This document shows, piece after piece, positions 24,270-35,908 of a DNA stretch of 64,000 nt (positions are counted from its first letter, which is position 1; every line of letters begins with the position of its first letter). The stretch is taken from the NCBI GenBank assembly GCA_035048495.1, contig CM068549.1, forward strand, positions 7,175,822 through 7,239,821, in the 5' to 3' direction. A model generated the notes under the pieces. It was given only the letters and a program-made list of their open reading frames with translations, did no database searches and had not been told where the DNA came from. The stretch comes from Euptelea pleiosperma. Lineage: Eukaryota > Streptophyta > Magnoliopsida > Ranunculales > Eupteleaceae. Both the position numbers and the translations under genes were made by a program.

Positions 24270-26129
24270 ATGCCCGTTCGAAATCGTCCGAACAAGCGCT
24301 TGATTCGATCTGAGAATCACGTCCCTACAGTGGATCCTCCACTGAATTCTTCCCCATCTCTTTCCCCACCCGCCTCCCCCAGTACTACTACCTTTGTAGT
24401 CATGGCAGTCGAACGACCTCTTATCGAGACGTTCGCTCCTATCTCTGCCAATCCGCCCACTTGCATTGTTCTCCCACCTACTACGGCGGTACAGTTCGAG
24501 ATCAGGCCACAGACGATCCAAATGCTGCCTACCTTTCGTGGTCTCCCAAGAGAAGACCCATATTCCCATATTAGGGAATTCCAACATGTCATCCTACTTT
24601 TCAAGAATCAGAACCTGGATGATGACAATGTGCGTCTGCGAGTTTTCCCATTCTCGCTCAAAGATCGAGCCTCAGATTGGCTCTACTCCTTACCCGCTGA
24701 TTCAATCAGCAGTTGGAAAGAATTGGTGGGCAAATTCATGTCTAAATTCTACCCCATAACTCGGACCAACCAAATGAAGCCACTCATCCAGGACTTTCGA
24801 CAGAAGTCCGATGAGAAATTTTTCGAAGCATGGGATAGATTCCAAGACTACCTGACTAAGTGTCCTCACCATAGCATCGACAAGGGCAATCTTGTCCACG
24901 TCTTCTATAAGGGACTTACTGATGAGTCCCGGACCATGGTAGAGTCAATGTGCCAGGGAAAATTCCTGCACCAAACTCCGACCGATGCATACAAATTCTT
25001 GGGAGAGTTAGGAGAAAACTCTCAACATTGGACGACTGACTCAGAGTTCAGTCGAACCACTTCAGTCCAAAGGACAACCAAGGGACATGATGCTACAGCT
25101 GATACTGAGCTTCGATCTGTCATTCAAGAGTTGAGCAAGTCAGTCTCGGCACTGGCTGTGTCTGTACAAAAGCCTACTCAACAATCTACCCCAGTCATGC
25201 ATGTGGGACACGAGAGCCCTATGGAATCCTGCACCCTCTGTCTGCAACCCTCCCATACTACTGAGCATTGTCCTTTGAATGAAGGATGGTCCAATCCTCT
25301 TCAGGAAGAAGTTTGTGCTTTCAGCACATACAAACCACCCACTCAGAACTCATATAGTCAATCTTATCATCCGGACACGAGAAACCACCCTAACTTCTCT
25401 TGGAGGCCTCAGTCTACTCAACCACAAGCTCAACCTCCACGTCAACCTCCGAGTATGTATCCTTCTGGGTTCAATCAACCCAATAGGCAATTCAATCAGG
25501 GACAATACCAGCAGAGTCAGTACCCATCTACTCAAAACCAGCAGTTCCAACAGGGTCAATACTCTGGACAACAGAGCACATTTCAGAATCAGCAAAGAGT
25601 TCCCCAGAAGTTTCAAAACCAACAGATTGTCCCAACTAATTCTTCCGCCTATAACTATAATGCCCCGATGAGCTCGAGTCGCGAATTGGTGCCTCAGCTC
25701 CCATTAGCTGCCCCCCAACAGTCGGTCCCCAAACCTGGTACTGAGGACCTTCTAGCTCAACTCATTACTCAATCTATGCAACGCCTAGAACAACAGCAAC
25801 AGCAATCCATGCTTCGTCTAGAGCAACGTCTAGGTAACTTGGAAGCTGAGAAAGCTAAGGGGATCTTTCCTAGCCAACCCATTGCCAACCCTAAAGGAAA
25901 TGCCAAAGGGGCAGTATATGAGATCGGATCCCAATCTCAAAGCCAGAATGAGAATTGTCAAGGGGAGGTGCAAGCTGTAACCACCCTACGATCTGGAAAA
26001 ACTGTGGACATGGGAGTCCAACCACCACCGGTGCCATCTCCAGCACCCATCACTCGCACCGTGGAAACTAGTCCAAATCCTACCTCTGCTTCTTCTACCT
26101 CTGCACCAACATCAGATATCCCTGTGTAG
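24270..26129 (+). CDS. gag: Athila Gag polyprotein (E3)
   Basis: This encodes the structural Gag that would form virus-like particles and package element RNA. The first ATG of the frame is at 24270. A second, at 24402 (MAVERPLIETF), aligns with the start of the non-autonomous ORFs and may be the real start. Residues about 85-250 are a retrotransposon Gag capsid domain (LPTFRGLPREDPYSHIREF, FPFSLKDRASDWLYSLP, FYPITRTNQMK, CPHHSIDKGN). A Gln/Pro-rich tail follows, with a CCHC zinc knuckle at about 321-334 (CTLCLQPSHTTEHC) and a Gln-rich coiled-coil-like stretch. The frame ends at TAG (26127-26129) but continues in phase into pol, so the stop is either a mutation or a readthrough site. Confidence 0.85.
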   Translation: MPVRNRPNKRLIRSENHVPTVDPPLNSSPSLSPPASPSTTTFVVMAVERPLIETFAPISANPPTCIVLPPTTAVQFEIRPQTIQMLPTFRGLPREDPYSHIREFQHVILLFKNQNLDDDNVRLRVFPFSLKDRASDWLYSLPADSISSWKELVGKFMSKFYPITRTNQMKPLIQDFRQKSDEKFFEAWDRFQDYLTKCPHHSIDKGNLVHVFYKGLTDESRTMVESMCQGKFLHQTPTDAYKFLGELGENSQHWTTDSEFSRTTSVQRTTKGHDATADTELRSVIQELSKSVSALAVSVQKPTQQSTPVMHVGHESPMESCTLCLQPSHTTEHCPLNEGWSNPLQEEVCAFSTYKPPTQNSYSQSYHPDTRNHPNFSWRPQSTQPQAQPPRQPPSMYPSGFNQPNRQFNQGQYQQSQYPSTQNQQFQQGQYSGQQSTFQNQQRVPQKFQNQQIVPTNSSAYNYNAPMSSSRELVPQLPLAAPQQSVPKPGTEDLLAQLITQSMQRLEQQQQQSMLRLEQRLGNLEAEKAKGIFPSQPIANPKGNAKGAVYEIGSQSQSQNENCQGEVQAVTTLRSGKTVDMGVQPPPVPSPAPITRTVETSPNPTSASSTSAPTSDIPV

Positions 26130-27719
26130 AAATCTAAGGCTAAAGACAAATCCATTTGTCGAGTAAAGCCTCCCTTCCCGGACAGACTTGTCCAAGATAA
26201 GCGGGATCAGCAATTCTCTGAGATCTTAGATGTCTTTAAAGACGTCCAGATCAATATCCCATTCCTTTCTGCTATCAAGCAAATCCCTTCCTATGCCAAA
26301 TTCCTCAAGGACTTGTGCACAGTTAAGCGGCGTACGCATGTACCCAAAGCTGCCTTCTTGGCCGAAAAAGCTACAGCGTTCATTCAACGCAATAGTGTGA
26401 TCAAACATAAGGATCCAGGTAGCCCAACTGTCCAATGTGAAATTGGAGACAACTTTAGCTGCACTGCCTTGCTAGATTTAGGAGCTAGCGTCAACCTCAT
26501 ACCATTCTCGGTATATCAGCAGTTAGGACTGAAAGATATGAAGCCTACCAATGTCACCCTGAAATTGGCTGATCAGTCCATCAAGATTCCAAGAGGAATC
26601 ATTGAAGATGTCCTAGTAAAAGTCGCTGACTTTTATTATCCTGTGGACTTTATCATTCTCGACACCGAGCCGTGTCAGGATAACCGCATTCCGGTCATCT
26701 TAGGCCGTCCATTCCTTGCCACCGCAAATGCACACATCGGGTGCCGGGACGGAAACATGTCCATTGCTTTCGGAAACCTCAAAGCTGAGGTCAATATCTT
26801 TCGTCTAATGCAACAGGATGCCGATCGTGATGTGGCCGATGAAATGTGTGCCGTTGAGAGTCTAATCCCGGACTCCACCGAAGATATTCTTAAACAATGC
26901 CTAGCACACTTTGGAGCTGACTTTGCAACAGAGTTAGCTATTTCTGATCTCAATGATCTTTTGGAGACTGCTCAACTGCTAGAGATCCCCGCTCCTCTCA
27001 TCGAGTTTGAGCTTCTGATAACCATGGCCAGAGAACCCATCCTTCCTTTTACTACTGAAGTCAAACCTCTTCAATCTGTGTCTTCTGTGACACCTACTTC
27101 CACTCCATCTGCTCCAACATTGGAGCTCAAGCCACTTCCAACAGATCTTTCCTATGCCTATCTTAGTTCTAAGGAAACCTACCCTGTCATTATTGCTTCC
27201 GCTTTGTCTGAGAGTGAACGTAAGAAACTTCTCGAGCTGCTCAACGAGCACAAATCTGCGATAGGTTGGACTATAGATGATATTCGTGGCATAGACCCCT
27301 CGGTGTGCCAACATCACATCTATCTCGAGGATGAATCCAAAACCTCGCGAGAACACCAGAGGAGGTTGAACCCCGTCTTGAAGGATGTAGTCCGGGATGA
27401 GGTCCTTAAACTGTTAAATGTGGGTATCATTTATCCCATCTCCGATAGCAAATGGGTGAGTCCTATTCATGTCGTCCCTAAAAAGGCAGGATTCATAGTT
27501 GTGGAAAATGAGAACAAGGAAATGGTAACCCAGCGCCTGAAGAAAGGGTGGAGAGTCTGCATCGATTACCGACGACTCAACACCAACACTAGGAAGGACC
27601 ATTTTCCTTTACCCTTCATAGACCAAATGTTGGAGAGACTAGCAGGTCACTCCTATTACTACTTCCTCGATGGTTACTCAGGGTATAATCAAATACCAAT
27701 CGCCCCTGAGGATCACTAA
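26130..27719 (+). pseudogene. pol: E3 pol: protease and N-terminal reverse transcriptase, ending at a nonsense codon
   Basis: It continues in phase from the Gag stop. The aspartic protease shows DLGASVNLIPFSVYQQLGL, then KLADQSIKIPRGIIEDVLVK and PVILGRPFLATA, which are Athila-type protease signatures. A linker with CAVESLIPDSTEDILKQ leads into RT motifs WVSPIHVVPKK, GWRVCIDYRRLN, HFPLPFIDQMLERLAG and FLDGYSGYNQI. TAA at 27717-27719 cuts the frame inside RT, where relatives usually have Glu, so a single G-to-T change would explain it. Protease would process Gag-Pol; RT copies element RNA. This segment is otherwise open. Confidence 0.85.
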
Positions 27720-28782
27720 AAGACAACCTTCACTTGTACCTTTGGCACTTTTGCCTACAAGCGCATGCCCTTTGGCCTCTGCAATGCACCCGCGACCTTT
27801 CAAAGGTGTATGATGAGCATATTCTCTGACATGGTGGAAAAATTCCTCGAAGTCTTTATAGACGACTTCTCAGTTTTTGGGTCATCCTTTGATGACTGTC
27901 TGAACCATCTAGGGATTGTACTTCACCGCTGTCAGGACAAGCGACTTGTCCTCAATTGGGAGAAATGCCACTTCATGGTGAAGAAGGGCATTGTTCTGGG
28001 ACATGTCATTTCCCATCAGGGCATTGAGGTCGACAAAGCTAAAATCGATATCATCTCGACCTTGCCCATTCCTAAGTCCGTGCGTGACATCCGATCCTTT
28101 TTGGGACACGGAGGATTCTATAGGCGATTCATCAAGGACTTCTCTCAAATCGCTCGACCTCTGTCCCATCTTCTAGCTAAAGATAGTCCTTTCGACTTTA
28201 ATGCTGACTGTGTCAAGGCATTTGAGCGTCTCAAATCTGAGCTCACTACTGCGCCCATTATCCGTCCCCCGGATTGGACTCTACCTTTCGAGGTAATGTG
28301 CGATGCTTCTGACTACGCGTTAGGCGCTGTTCTAGGGCAGAGAGTTGACAAAAGGTCACACGTGATCTACTACGCGAGCAAAACTCTTAACTCTGCCCAA
28401 ATGAATTACTCCACCACTGAGAAAGAACTCCTGGCAGTAGTCTTCGCCCTTGATAAATTCCGTCAGTACCTCTTAGCCACTAAGGTGGTAGTGTACACTG
28501 ATCATGCAGCCCTTCGTTATCTCATGTCGAAAAAGGAAACCAAGCCTCGATTAATTAGATGGATTCTCTTACTGCAGGAATTCGACCTCGAGATTAAGGA
28601 TAAGAAAGGAACTGAGAATGTAGTGGCTGATCACTTGTCTAGACAGACTTTAGAGTCATCCTTCCACACCCAGCCCATCCCTGAAACCTTTCCAGACGAA
28701 CAACTGTTCGCCATCTCTGTTAATCCTTGGTATGCTGACATTGTCAACTACCTTGTCACCAAAGAAATGCCTTCACACTGGT
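27720..28782 (+). pseudogene. pol: E3 pol: reverse transcriptase core and RNase H
   Basis: It is open and in phase after the RT nonsense codon. RT shows [20 protein letters not shown] and the catalytic FIDDFSVFG (YxDD-type box). RNase H has [43 protein letters not shown] and [10 protein letters not shown], giving the Asp-Glu-Asp-Asp active-site pattern. RNase H removes the RNA template after first-strand synthesis. The frame is interrupted at 28782 by solo LTR E4, near the RNase H/integrase junction. Because the flanks agree in phase, E4 caused the break rather than an older frameshift. Confidence 0.85.
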
Positions 28783-31702
28783 TGATATTCGCTCAAAAGT
28801 GCTTATTTTAAGCAATTATCCTTTTAGCGTTATTGCATTCTCCTACGTTAAAATACTCTATTTATCTACTTTTCTACGTAAGAGTCTCTTCTATTGCATA
28901 GAACACACTTTTCTGGACGAAATGGTATATTTGCATGCATTAAACACATTTTTGGAAGTCTAGACATTGAGTCATTCTGATAAAGTCTCATTACGCGCTT
29001 CTTCTGTCGCATGAAACCCCGATGGGACAATTCTCGAGAATGCGGGCCCACAACCAACCTCCAGAACCTATAATCACAGCTCATGAGCCAGTAGACTGAG
29101 GATAAGAAAATGTAGACCAAGAGCGGGAAAAGCTAGAGAGTCGGAAGAGCCTGGGAAAAGACCAAGAGAGAGAAAGAATCAAGCCCCAAAAGAAGAGAAT
29201 AAATGCATTAAAGCTTGACCAACTAACACAAGTCAAAGAATTGCTTAGTTGGTGAAGCATAAAGAAGACCAAGTCAAAGACCAGGGTTCAAGACTCTCTG
29301 CTAGTATTTTCTCTTTAATTTTGTAATAATTTCTCTCTCCTCTCTCTCTCTCTAAACCTCACTCTCCCTCCACTCTCAACTATCAATCATCCGATCCTCT
29401 CTCCTCCTACAATCACTCTATCCTACGGCCTATGTTGGCCGATCTCCACCGTTTGATGATCCGTCCCATCATTGCCATCCAATTCTATCATCCGATCGCC
29501 AGCGGATCATCCATCATCCATCCTATCATCATCACACCCATCTTCTAAGAGATCGGCACAGGATGAGCAGTTATCCACGAAAAGGTGATCTTAGCCGTGT
29601 GAGTGGTGCATCCATCAAAGGGCTGCCAAAAATGGATTTCAAGGATGTTAAAAATATAATTTTCAAAATATAAAAACTCCTTTAAAAAGATATTACTATT
29701 TTGCAAAATAAGTTTTAAGAAAAGTCCAAAGGCTTTAAAAGGAAATAGGAGATTTTGAAAGGGATATTTTAGAATGGGTAAAGATGTAAGCTTTTTCTTG
29801 AAGAGAATAATTTTGGAAAGAATGGATGGTGTCAATTTTTGAAAATGAAATTTCCAAAAGAAGTGGAAAATTTTCCAAAGAAGGAAAAAGGCATTAAATA
29901 GAAAAACGTTTTGGCCTTTGAAAAAAAAAAAAAAAAAAAAAAAAAAAACATTGCCGATCTATGAATGGAGGATCGTTTTAGGGAACCTCTCCACGTTTTC
30001 TTCTTTTTGGAAACTCTTTCCATAAGAGGAGAAGAAGGAAACGTGGAAGAAAATATCCCCTCCCACGTTTCAAAACCAAAAACGGTCCTCAAGATGAAAA
30101 CCCTAAGGATAGCATTCAAAAGCGGGCCGCCCTTCTCCCCCCCCGATTCTCTCCACGTTCCAAAAAGCTCTCTCTCTCTTGCTGGCCGCCCTTCTCCATA
30201 GCATCTTCCTTGCTGGCCGTTCCACCTGCCAGCCACCCACATACCTCCCCATCTTCTTGGTGGCTTGATCTCCAGCAGCTGCTCTTCTTCTCAACGCCAC
30301 CATCTTCTTTGTTGTCCCTTGCTGGCTAAACCAGCAAGGTGACACTGCTGTGCGCCTCAGCCCCCAACCGGACTAATTCTTACAGAATCTACTCCATCTC
30401 TCACCGGCGTTCTTGCCGGACTGCAAATGATCTGCTCCACGCACCTGCAACTGTTCACATCAAGCCTGGTTCCTCTCCTCCTGCCACTGCACATCACCAT
30501 TTCTTGCTGCTCGGGCCCCAAATCCAAGGTACTGCAACTGCAACTCGCAAGCCCCTTCACCTACACTTTACTCGCCAAGGATATCCCTCCATAGTTCCTC
30601 CACTTCACGGCACCACCTGCAACATCCTCCTGGCTGTGTACGATCCATCCCTTGCACCACCATGATCGCCAACCTGCTGCCATTCACGGCGTCACAATCA
30701 CCACTGCCTTGCACAACCTGAAACTCCTTCACCAATCACCACCGCCCCACACCCCGTCTCTCTAACGCGCTGGAGTTGCAACTTGCAACTCCAGTCCGTT
30801 TTGCCCAAAAATAAAAAAACCCAGCAAGCCGTTCTCCTTTCCTCTCTCATTCTCTTCAAGAAGAAAACCAGAAAAAGAAAAAAAAAAAAAAAAAAAGAAA
30901 CAAGGAAGAAGAAAAAAAAAAGAGAAGAGAGGAAGAGGAGGAGGGCGACCCTCACCTGTGCAGTTGCTACCACTGTCCTCACTTCAAGGTACTGATGTAC
31001 CAGACCATTACAGCCACCACCATGACCTGCAACTCTTAGTTGCAGGTCTGCTCCACCACGACCAGTCCCTCCATCTCTACTAGCACCCTATCAATCCTCC
31101 ACCAACTCCCACGATTCATCCCATGCACCATAAGAAGCCAGATCATCTCCTCTTCTAGACCGTGGGCTCTCTTTTCAAGAGATCCATGGACCTACACGAT
31201 TGCTGCCTTCTCCTTTGATCTCCATAGTGCTGCCCTCTTCAGTTGGGTAGGTTGAGTGGTAAGTCTCTCTAGCCTCTTAATTTCTCTCTCTAACTCTCAT
31301 GCCAATTTTTTTATTTCTTTTTAGTTAGGAATTTTTCATTAAAGCAATGTATTTCGTTTAATTTGATTAATAAAAATAGTTACTTTCAGTTCAATTTATT
31401 GTCTTCAGTATTTCGTATGCATTCGATGGTCCATAAATCCTCTCTCTAAAAAAAAAATCATGTTTTAAAAATCCGCTAGTAACCACCATTCTCACCCCTC
31501 CACACTCTTTAGTACCATTATTTTGAGAAAAGTTTGTCATTTTATGTTCTACAAGCACTGACTAATCCCGAGTGCGGATCGACATCCGACACGAGCCACT
31601 ATGCAAAACTGCTCATTTTACAGGTTAAATGTCTCGGATAAATTAAAAATGTGTTGAAGTTAGGGTTTCCGTAACCAACGACGCGGAAAAATCCTATTTT
31701 CA
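28783..31702 (+). repeat. E4: solo LTR inside E3 pol (subfamily C)
   Basis: It is 2.92 kb, TGATATTCGC...ATCCTATTTTCA, with duplication CTGGT at 28778-28782 and 31703-31707. It shares the first roughly 250 and last roughly 150 bases with other LTRs but has its own middle. It includes poly-A tracts (about 29922-29949 and 30877-30896), a 12-bp hairpin CTGGAGTTGCAA/TTGCAACTCCAG (30770-30794) and a second palindrome near 31024-31049. A single LTR between perfect duplications marks a solo LTR left by recombination. Confidence 0.95.
31259..31623 (+). other. Candidate intron in E4 LTR
   Basis: GAGTG|GTAAGTCTC and CATTTTACAG|GTTAAATG enclose 365 nt of T-rich sequence beginning with TCTCTC, placed as in other LTRs. 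Confidence 0.4.
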
Positions 31703-31707
31703 CTGGT

Positions 31708-32951
31708 CAAAACAGGACAAAAGCCAATTCCTAGCAAGAGTTAAGTACTACTCTTGGGATGACCCTTATTTGTATAAATACTGTCCTGACCAGATCATTC
31801 GTCTCTGTGTCCCTGAGTTGGACCAACTCAGTATCTTGTCCTCGTGTCATGACCAACCTTGTGGTGGTCATTTCAGTACTAAGAAAACTGCAGAAAAAGT
31901 GCTGCAATGCAGATTCTACTGGCCCACATTATTTAAAGATGCCCACATCTACAGCAAAACCTGTCCTAATTGCCAGCATCTAGGCCGCATCTCCCAGAGG
32001 AACATGATGCCCCTAACTCCCATCCAGGTCGATGAGATATTTGACATCTGGGGCATCGACTTCATGGGCCCCTTTCCCGTTTCCTATGGTTTTGAGTACA
32101 TTCTCCTTGCGGTAGACTATGTATCCAAATGGATAGAAGCCATTCCCACCAAGACCAATGACCACAAAGTGGTAGTCAAATTCCTAAAGGAGTTCATCTT
32201 CACCCGATTCGGTGCCCCTAAGGCCATCATTAGTGATGGGGGCACCCATTTCTGCAATAGATTATTCGAGAAATTAATGAAAAAGTATGGGGTAACCCAC
32301 AAGGTTGCCCTAGCTTATCATCCGCAGACTAGTGGTCAAGTGGAGGTTTCTAATCGTCAGATCAAGCAGATCTTGGAGAAGACAGTCAATACCACACGTA
32401 AAGACTGGTCTACTCGTCTCACTGATGCTTTATGGGCATACAGAACCGCCTACAAGACCCCACTCAATATGTCTCCCTATCGTCTCGTCTTTGGGAAACC
32501 CTGTCATCTTCCGGTAGAGATTGAACATCGTGCCCTGTGGGCCATTAAGAAGCTCAACTTCGACCTAGACTCTGCAGGGGAGGAGCGGAAACTTCAAATG
32601 AATGAGTTAGAAGAACTCAGAAATGATGCCTACAACTTGTCCAAGAATTACAAAGCAAAAATGAAGTGGATACATGACAAGAGCATCCTCAGAAAAGAGT
32701 TCCATCCAGGACAGAAGGTCCTTCTTTATAATTCTCGTCTCCATCTCTTCCCAGGGAAACTGAAATCTAGGTGGACCGGTCCCTATACGGTCACAGCAGT
32801 CACACCCTTTGGGGCAATCACTATTGAGGATCCCAAGGATCACTCCTCTTTTCAGGTCAATGGTCAGCGTCTTAAACAGTTCCATGAACTTGACGTATTG
32901 CTCATTCAGACTTTTGAGATCGATCTCATCGATCCTGTCTATGTCGACTGA
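31708..32951 (+). pseudogene. pol: E3 pol: integrase
   Basis: It resumes in phase after the E4 duplication. A zinc-binding HHCC-like region includes [10 protein letters not shown] and CPNCQHLGR. The catalytic core shows [30 protein letters not shown] and [17 protein letters not shown], supplying the D,D,E residues. The C-terminal part has [11 protein letters not shown], a GPY-type module, and ends ...IDPVYVD with TGA at 32949-32951. Integrase inserts the cDNA and makes the 5-bp target duplications seen here. The domain looks intact but is separated from the rest of pol by E4. Confidence 0.9.
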
Positions 32952-32985
32952 TAATCCACTCAGTCTCCTGTGCTCCAACTTGGTT

Positions 32986-33004
32986 GGGGGTGCCTGTCAC
33001 CCCC
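32986..33004 (+). other. Hairpin just downstream of pol stop (E3)
   Basis: GGGGGTG, loop CCTGT, CACCCCC. In E1, E2 and E9 the stem is GGGGGTA/TACCCCC, so the closing pair has changed on both sides. Confidence 0.6.
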
Positions 33005-33309
33005 GTCATGTCTGGCTGAAGACGTAAAACTTAGCGCTTTCGGAAAGGCAATTCCGGTATTCCTAGAGTACATGAGTCTCATGCATTTGTTATTACTGTT
33101 ATATCTCTGAAAATGCAGGTACATTCATTCTTCCAATCATCAGGTACCACACACTGTCGAATTTCTGCCGACTTGGTAACATCCTTCCTGAATCTTTGCA
33201 TCATCATCACTGATTTTTCATCATTTTATGTCCCGGTCAAGAGCACCGAGGACGGTGCAATATTTTGGTTGGGGGTGGGGTATTTACCAAAACTCATGTC
33301 TTTATTTTG

Positions 33310-33350
<41 letters not shown>

Positions 33351-34871
33351 GTTGTTTTTGGGGTGATTTCCGATGTTCTCCAAAAGTTTTCTAGAATTTC
33401 AAAAAAATGTGTCAAATACCCTGACTTTGATTAGCTAAAAACCTTCGTTAAGTCAGTATTGAGGATGTCGATTTTTGTTTAAAGTTAGCGTTGAGTCAAG
33501 TCAAGCGTGACTACAGCAGGTTTGAAAACTCAGATTTGGCACAATTGTACACTATCAATATCAGAGTCACCCTAAGTTTAGAAATTCTGGAGATCCTGTG
33601 AGAATAATTGTGGAGACCTAACCCAGTGAGCTTTCGAGCCTTTAATCAATTCAGAGTGTTATACAACAATTCTGAGTCACAAGATGACTCACTATTCTTC
33701 ATGCCCGCAATATTCATTGAGAGATCTCATTATCTTTTGCTTCGATCATAAAACTCGGAACGACATCAACATTGGATTACTACGACAGAACCTTCTCTAT
33801 ATCCAGTCAAGACAGTATACATGATAGTGCAAACCCTAGAAAATGATTTAGGCCATTTTTTTTTCTGAACCATTCAGCCTTTTTACTCACCCGAATTATA
33901 CTTCTCTAGAAACCCTTTGAACCTTTCTATAAAAGCCTTTTCTTTGCAAACCCATCAACCTAAAATCCAGTCCAGCTACGAAACATGACTGGCTACCCTT
34001 ATTTTGAGATGGACAAAAGAATAACTGATGTGGGTGTACCGTGAAAAAGAAAAGTAAAGAAGAAGAATCAAAAGGAAAAGAAAGTGGTTCAAGCTGAAAA
34101 CAAAATATGAAAAGAAAGTATGAAGAAGAGCTGAAAAGAAATTGAGCAGTCTCAGAAATATCAAGAAAAAGAGAAAAATACGAAAAAAGGAAAAAGAACC
34201 AGATAATGGTGTTACGCCGTAGGAAAAATTCAAGAAATGACAATATCCTCTCAAGATCTTTGAAATCCTGTATTCCTTTATCTCTCTACACCTGACCTAA
34301 GCCTCATTACAACCCAGGAAAGTCCTACTTGATTCTAGGATAGTACGATCATAAAATGTGGAGATTAGAGAAAGAGAAGCTATAGAGTTTGATCTGACGT
34401 TCCCGAGTGAAGTGGTATTCCAATCATGAGATCTTCTTTTGTTAAAGATGTCCTTCCTTCAAATAAAACATATGTGAGATCATTTGCCTCTTTATATTAA
34501 ATATATCTCCTCACATATAAATTAAGAGAAAAGAAGAAAACCCTTCTTGTGTGATTCTATTCTGAGTGCTAAACATGTGAGATTTGAGGTCGAGGCATAA
34601 AAACTTAGAGGTGATCTGAAATCTTTACTGTAGGATGATGAGAATGTTGAGCACACACACACGCAGAGTCTGACTATTCTGGGTCATGATTATCAGTCTG
34701 TAGTCTTGCCAAAACTTTCCAACTCTTCGCTAGCATGTAACTATTTTTGCATCCATTCAATGATTTGACGAACGGTGTTTTCCCGGAGCTAATATGAAAA
34801 AGTGTGCAGCATGTGCAGAGCCCTTTTAAGCTCATTTATTTCGCACTAATTGCCAAGGATTGGCAATATGC

Positions 34872-34884
34872 TGGTTGGGGGTTG
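34872..34884 (+). other. 3' polypurine-like tract of E3
   Basis: TGGTTGGGGGTTG lies directly before the 3' LTR and is the expected plus-strand primer site. The same motif occurs before other 3' LTRs. Confidence 0.65.
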
Positions 34885-35900
34885 TGATATTCGCTCAAAA
34901 GTGCTTATTTTAAGCAATTATCCTTTTAGCGTTATTGCATTCTCCTACGTAAAATACTCTATTTACCTACTTTTCTATGTAAGAGTCTCTTGTGTTGCGT
35001 AGAACACACTTTTCTGGACGAAATGGTATATTTGCATGCATTAAACACATTTTCAGAAGTCTAGATATTAAGCCGTTCTGATAAAGTCTCATTACGCGCT
35101 TCTTCTGTCGCAGGAAACCCCGATGGGACGATTCTCGAGACTTGTGGGCCCAAATCGATCATGAAAGCCCATTATCAAAGCTTAAAGAGCCCACATGCTA
35201 TGACTAGAAGATATGGACCAAATATGAGCTGAATAAGAGGACCAAAAAGCCGGCCCAAAGAACGAAGAGAGCAGGAGAGCCAATGACCAAGAGACGGACC
35301 AAAGCGTTTAAAGCCACATGAGTCAGCAAAGAATGATAGTCGACTCTACTGGAGAAGCGTGAGGATGGTCACAGTGAAGACCAGGGTTCCAGACCCTCCG
35401 CTAGTGCTTTTCTCTCTATTTTCTGATACTTTTTCTCTCATCTCTCCTTATTCTCTATCTCTCTTCATCTCTCGGTCCTCGAATCTACTGACCTAACCCC
35501 AGAACTCCTACCCATCGGCTCTATCTTATCTCCCTTAGCTTTCTGACCGTTGGATCTTCCATCGGACCGTTGGATCTTCAATCGGACCATTGGATCTCTC
35601 TAGATCCGTCGATCTACCAATCTGAGTCCCAATCAAGTCACCATCCATCCGATCGCCATCAGACCGTCTGTCACATCATCTTGTGAGACAATGGACATTA
35701 CAAATCCATGTGGGCCAGTAGCCGGGCCCATCATCATCGACCCGCTGTCCGACCAGTTAGTGGACCCCGTGAATTTCCAAAGAATTTTAATTAAATTTCA
35801 AAAAAACGGGGGGTCCACTAATTGAGGAGATTCCCTATAGAAAATATATATATTTTTTATTTTCAAAAATACCCTATTTCCATTAAAGGAAATAGGGAGC

Positions 35901-35908
35901 TTTATAAG
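35901..35908 (+). promoter_or_regulatory. TATA box of E3 3' LTR
   Basis: TTTATAAG in the same context as 20899-20906. If active it could drive transcription outward into E2 LTR sequence. Confidence 0.5.

Larger units (their letters stand above)
32952..34884 (+). other. E3 3' untranslated region
   Basis: This non-coding block lies between integrase and 3' LTR and is shared with all relatives. It contains a GGGGGTG/CACCCCC hairpin at 32986-33004, a GCACCG-AGGA-CGGTGC hairpin at 33243-33258, TTTTGGTTGGGGGTGGGG at about 33263-33280, a poly-A run (about 33312-33349) and the terminal polypurine-like tract. No env-like ORF is present. Confidence 0.75.

Noticed and set aside
32952..34884. Env-like gene after integrase, as in some Athila elements
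   Set aside because: No sense frame of useful length and no membrane-protein pattern is present in any copy.
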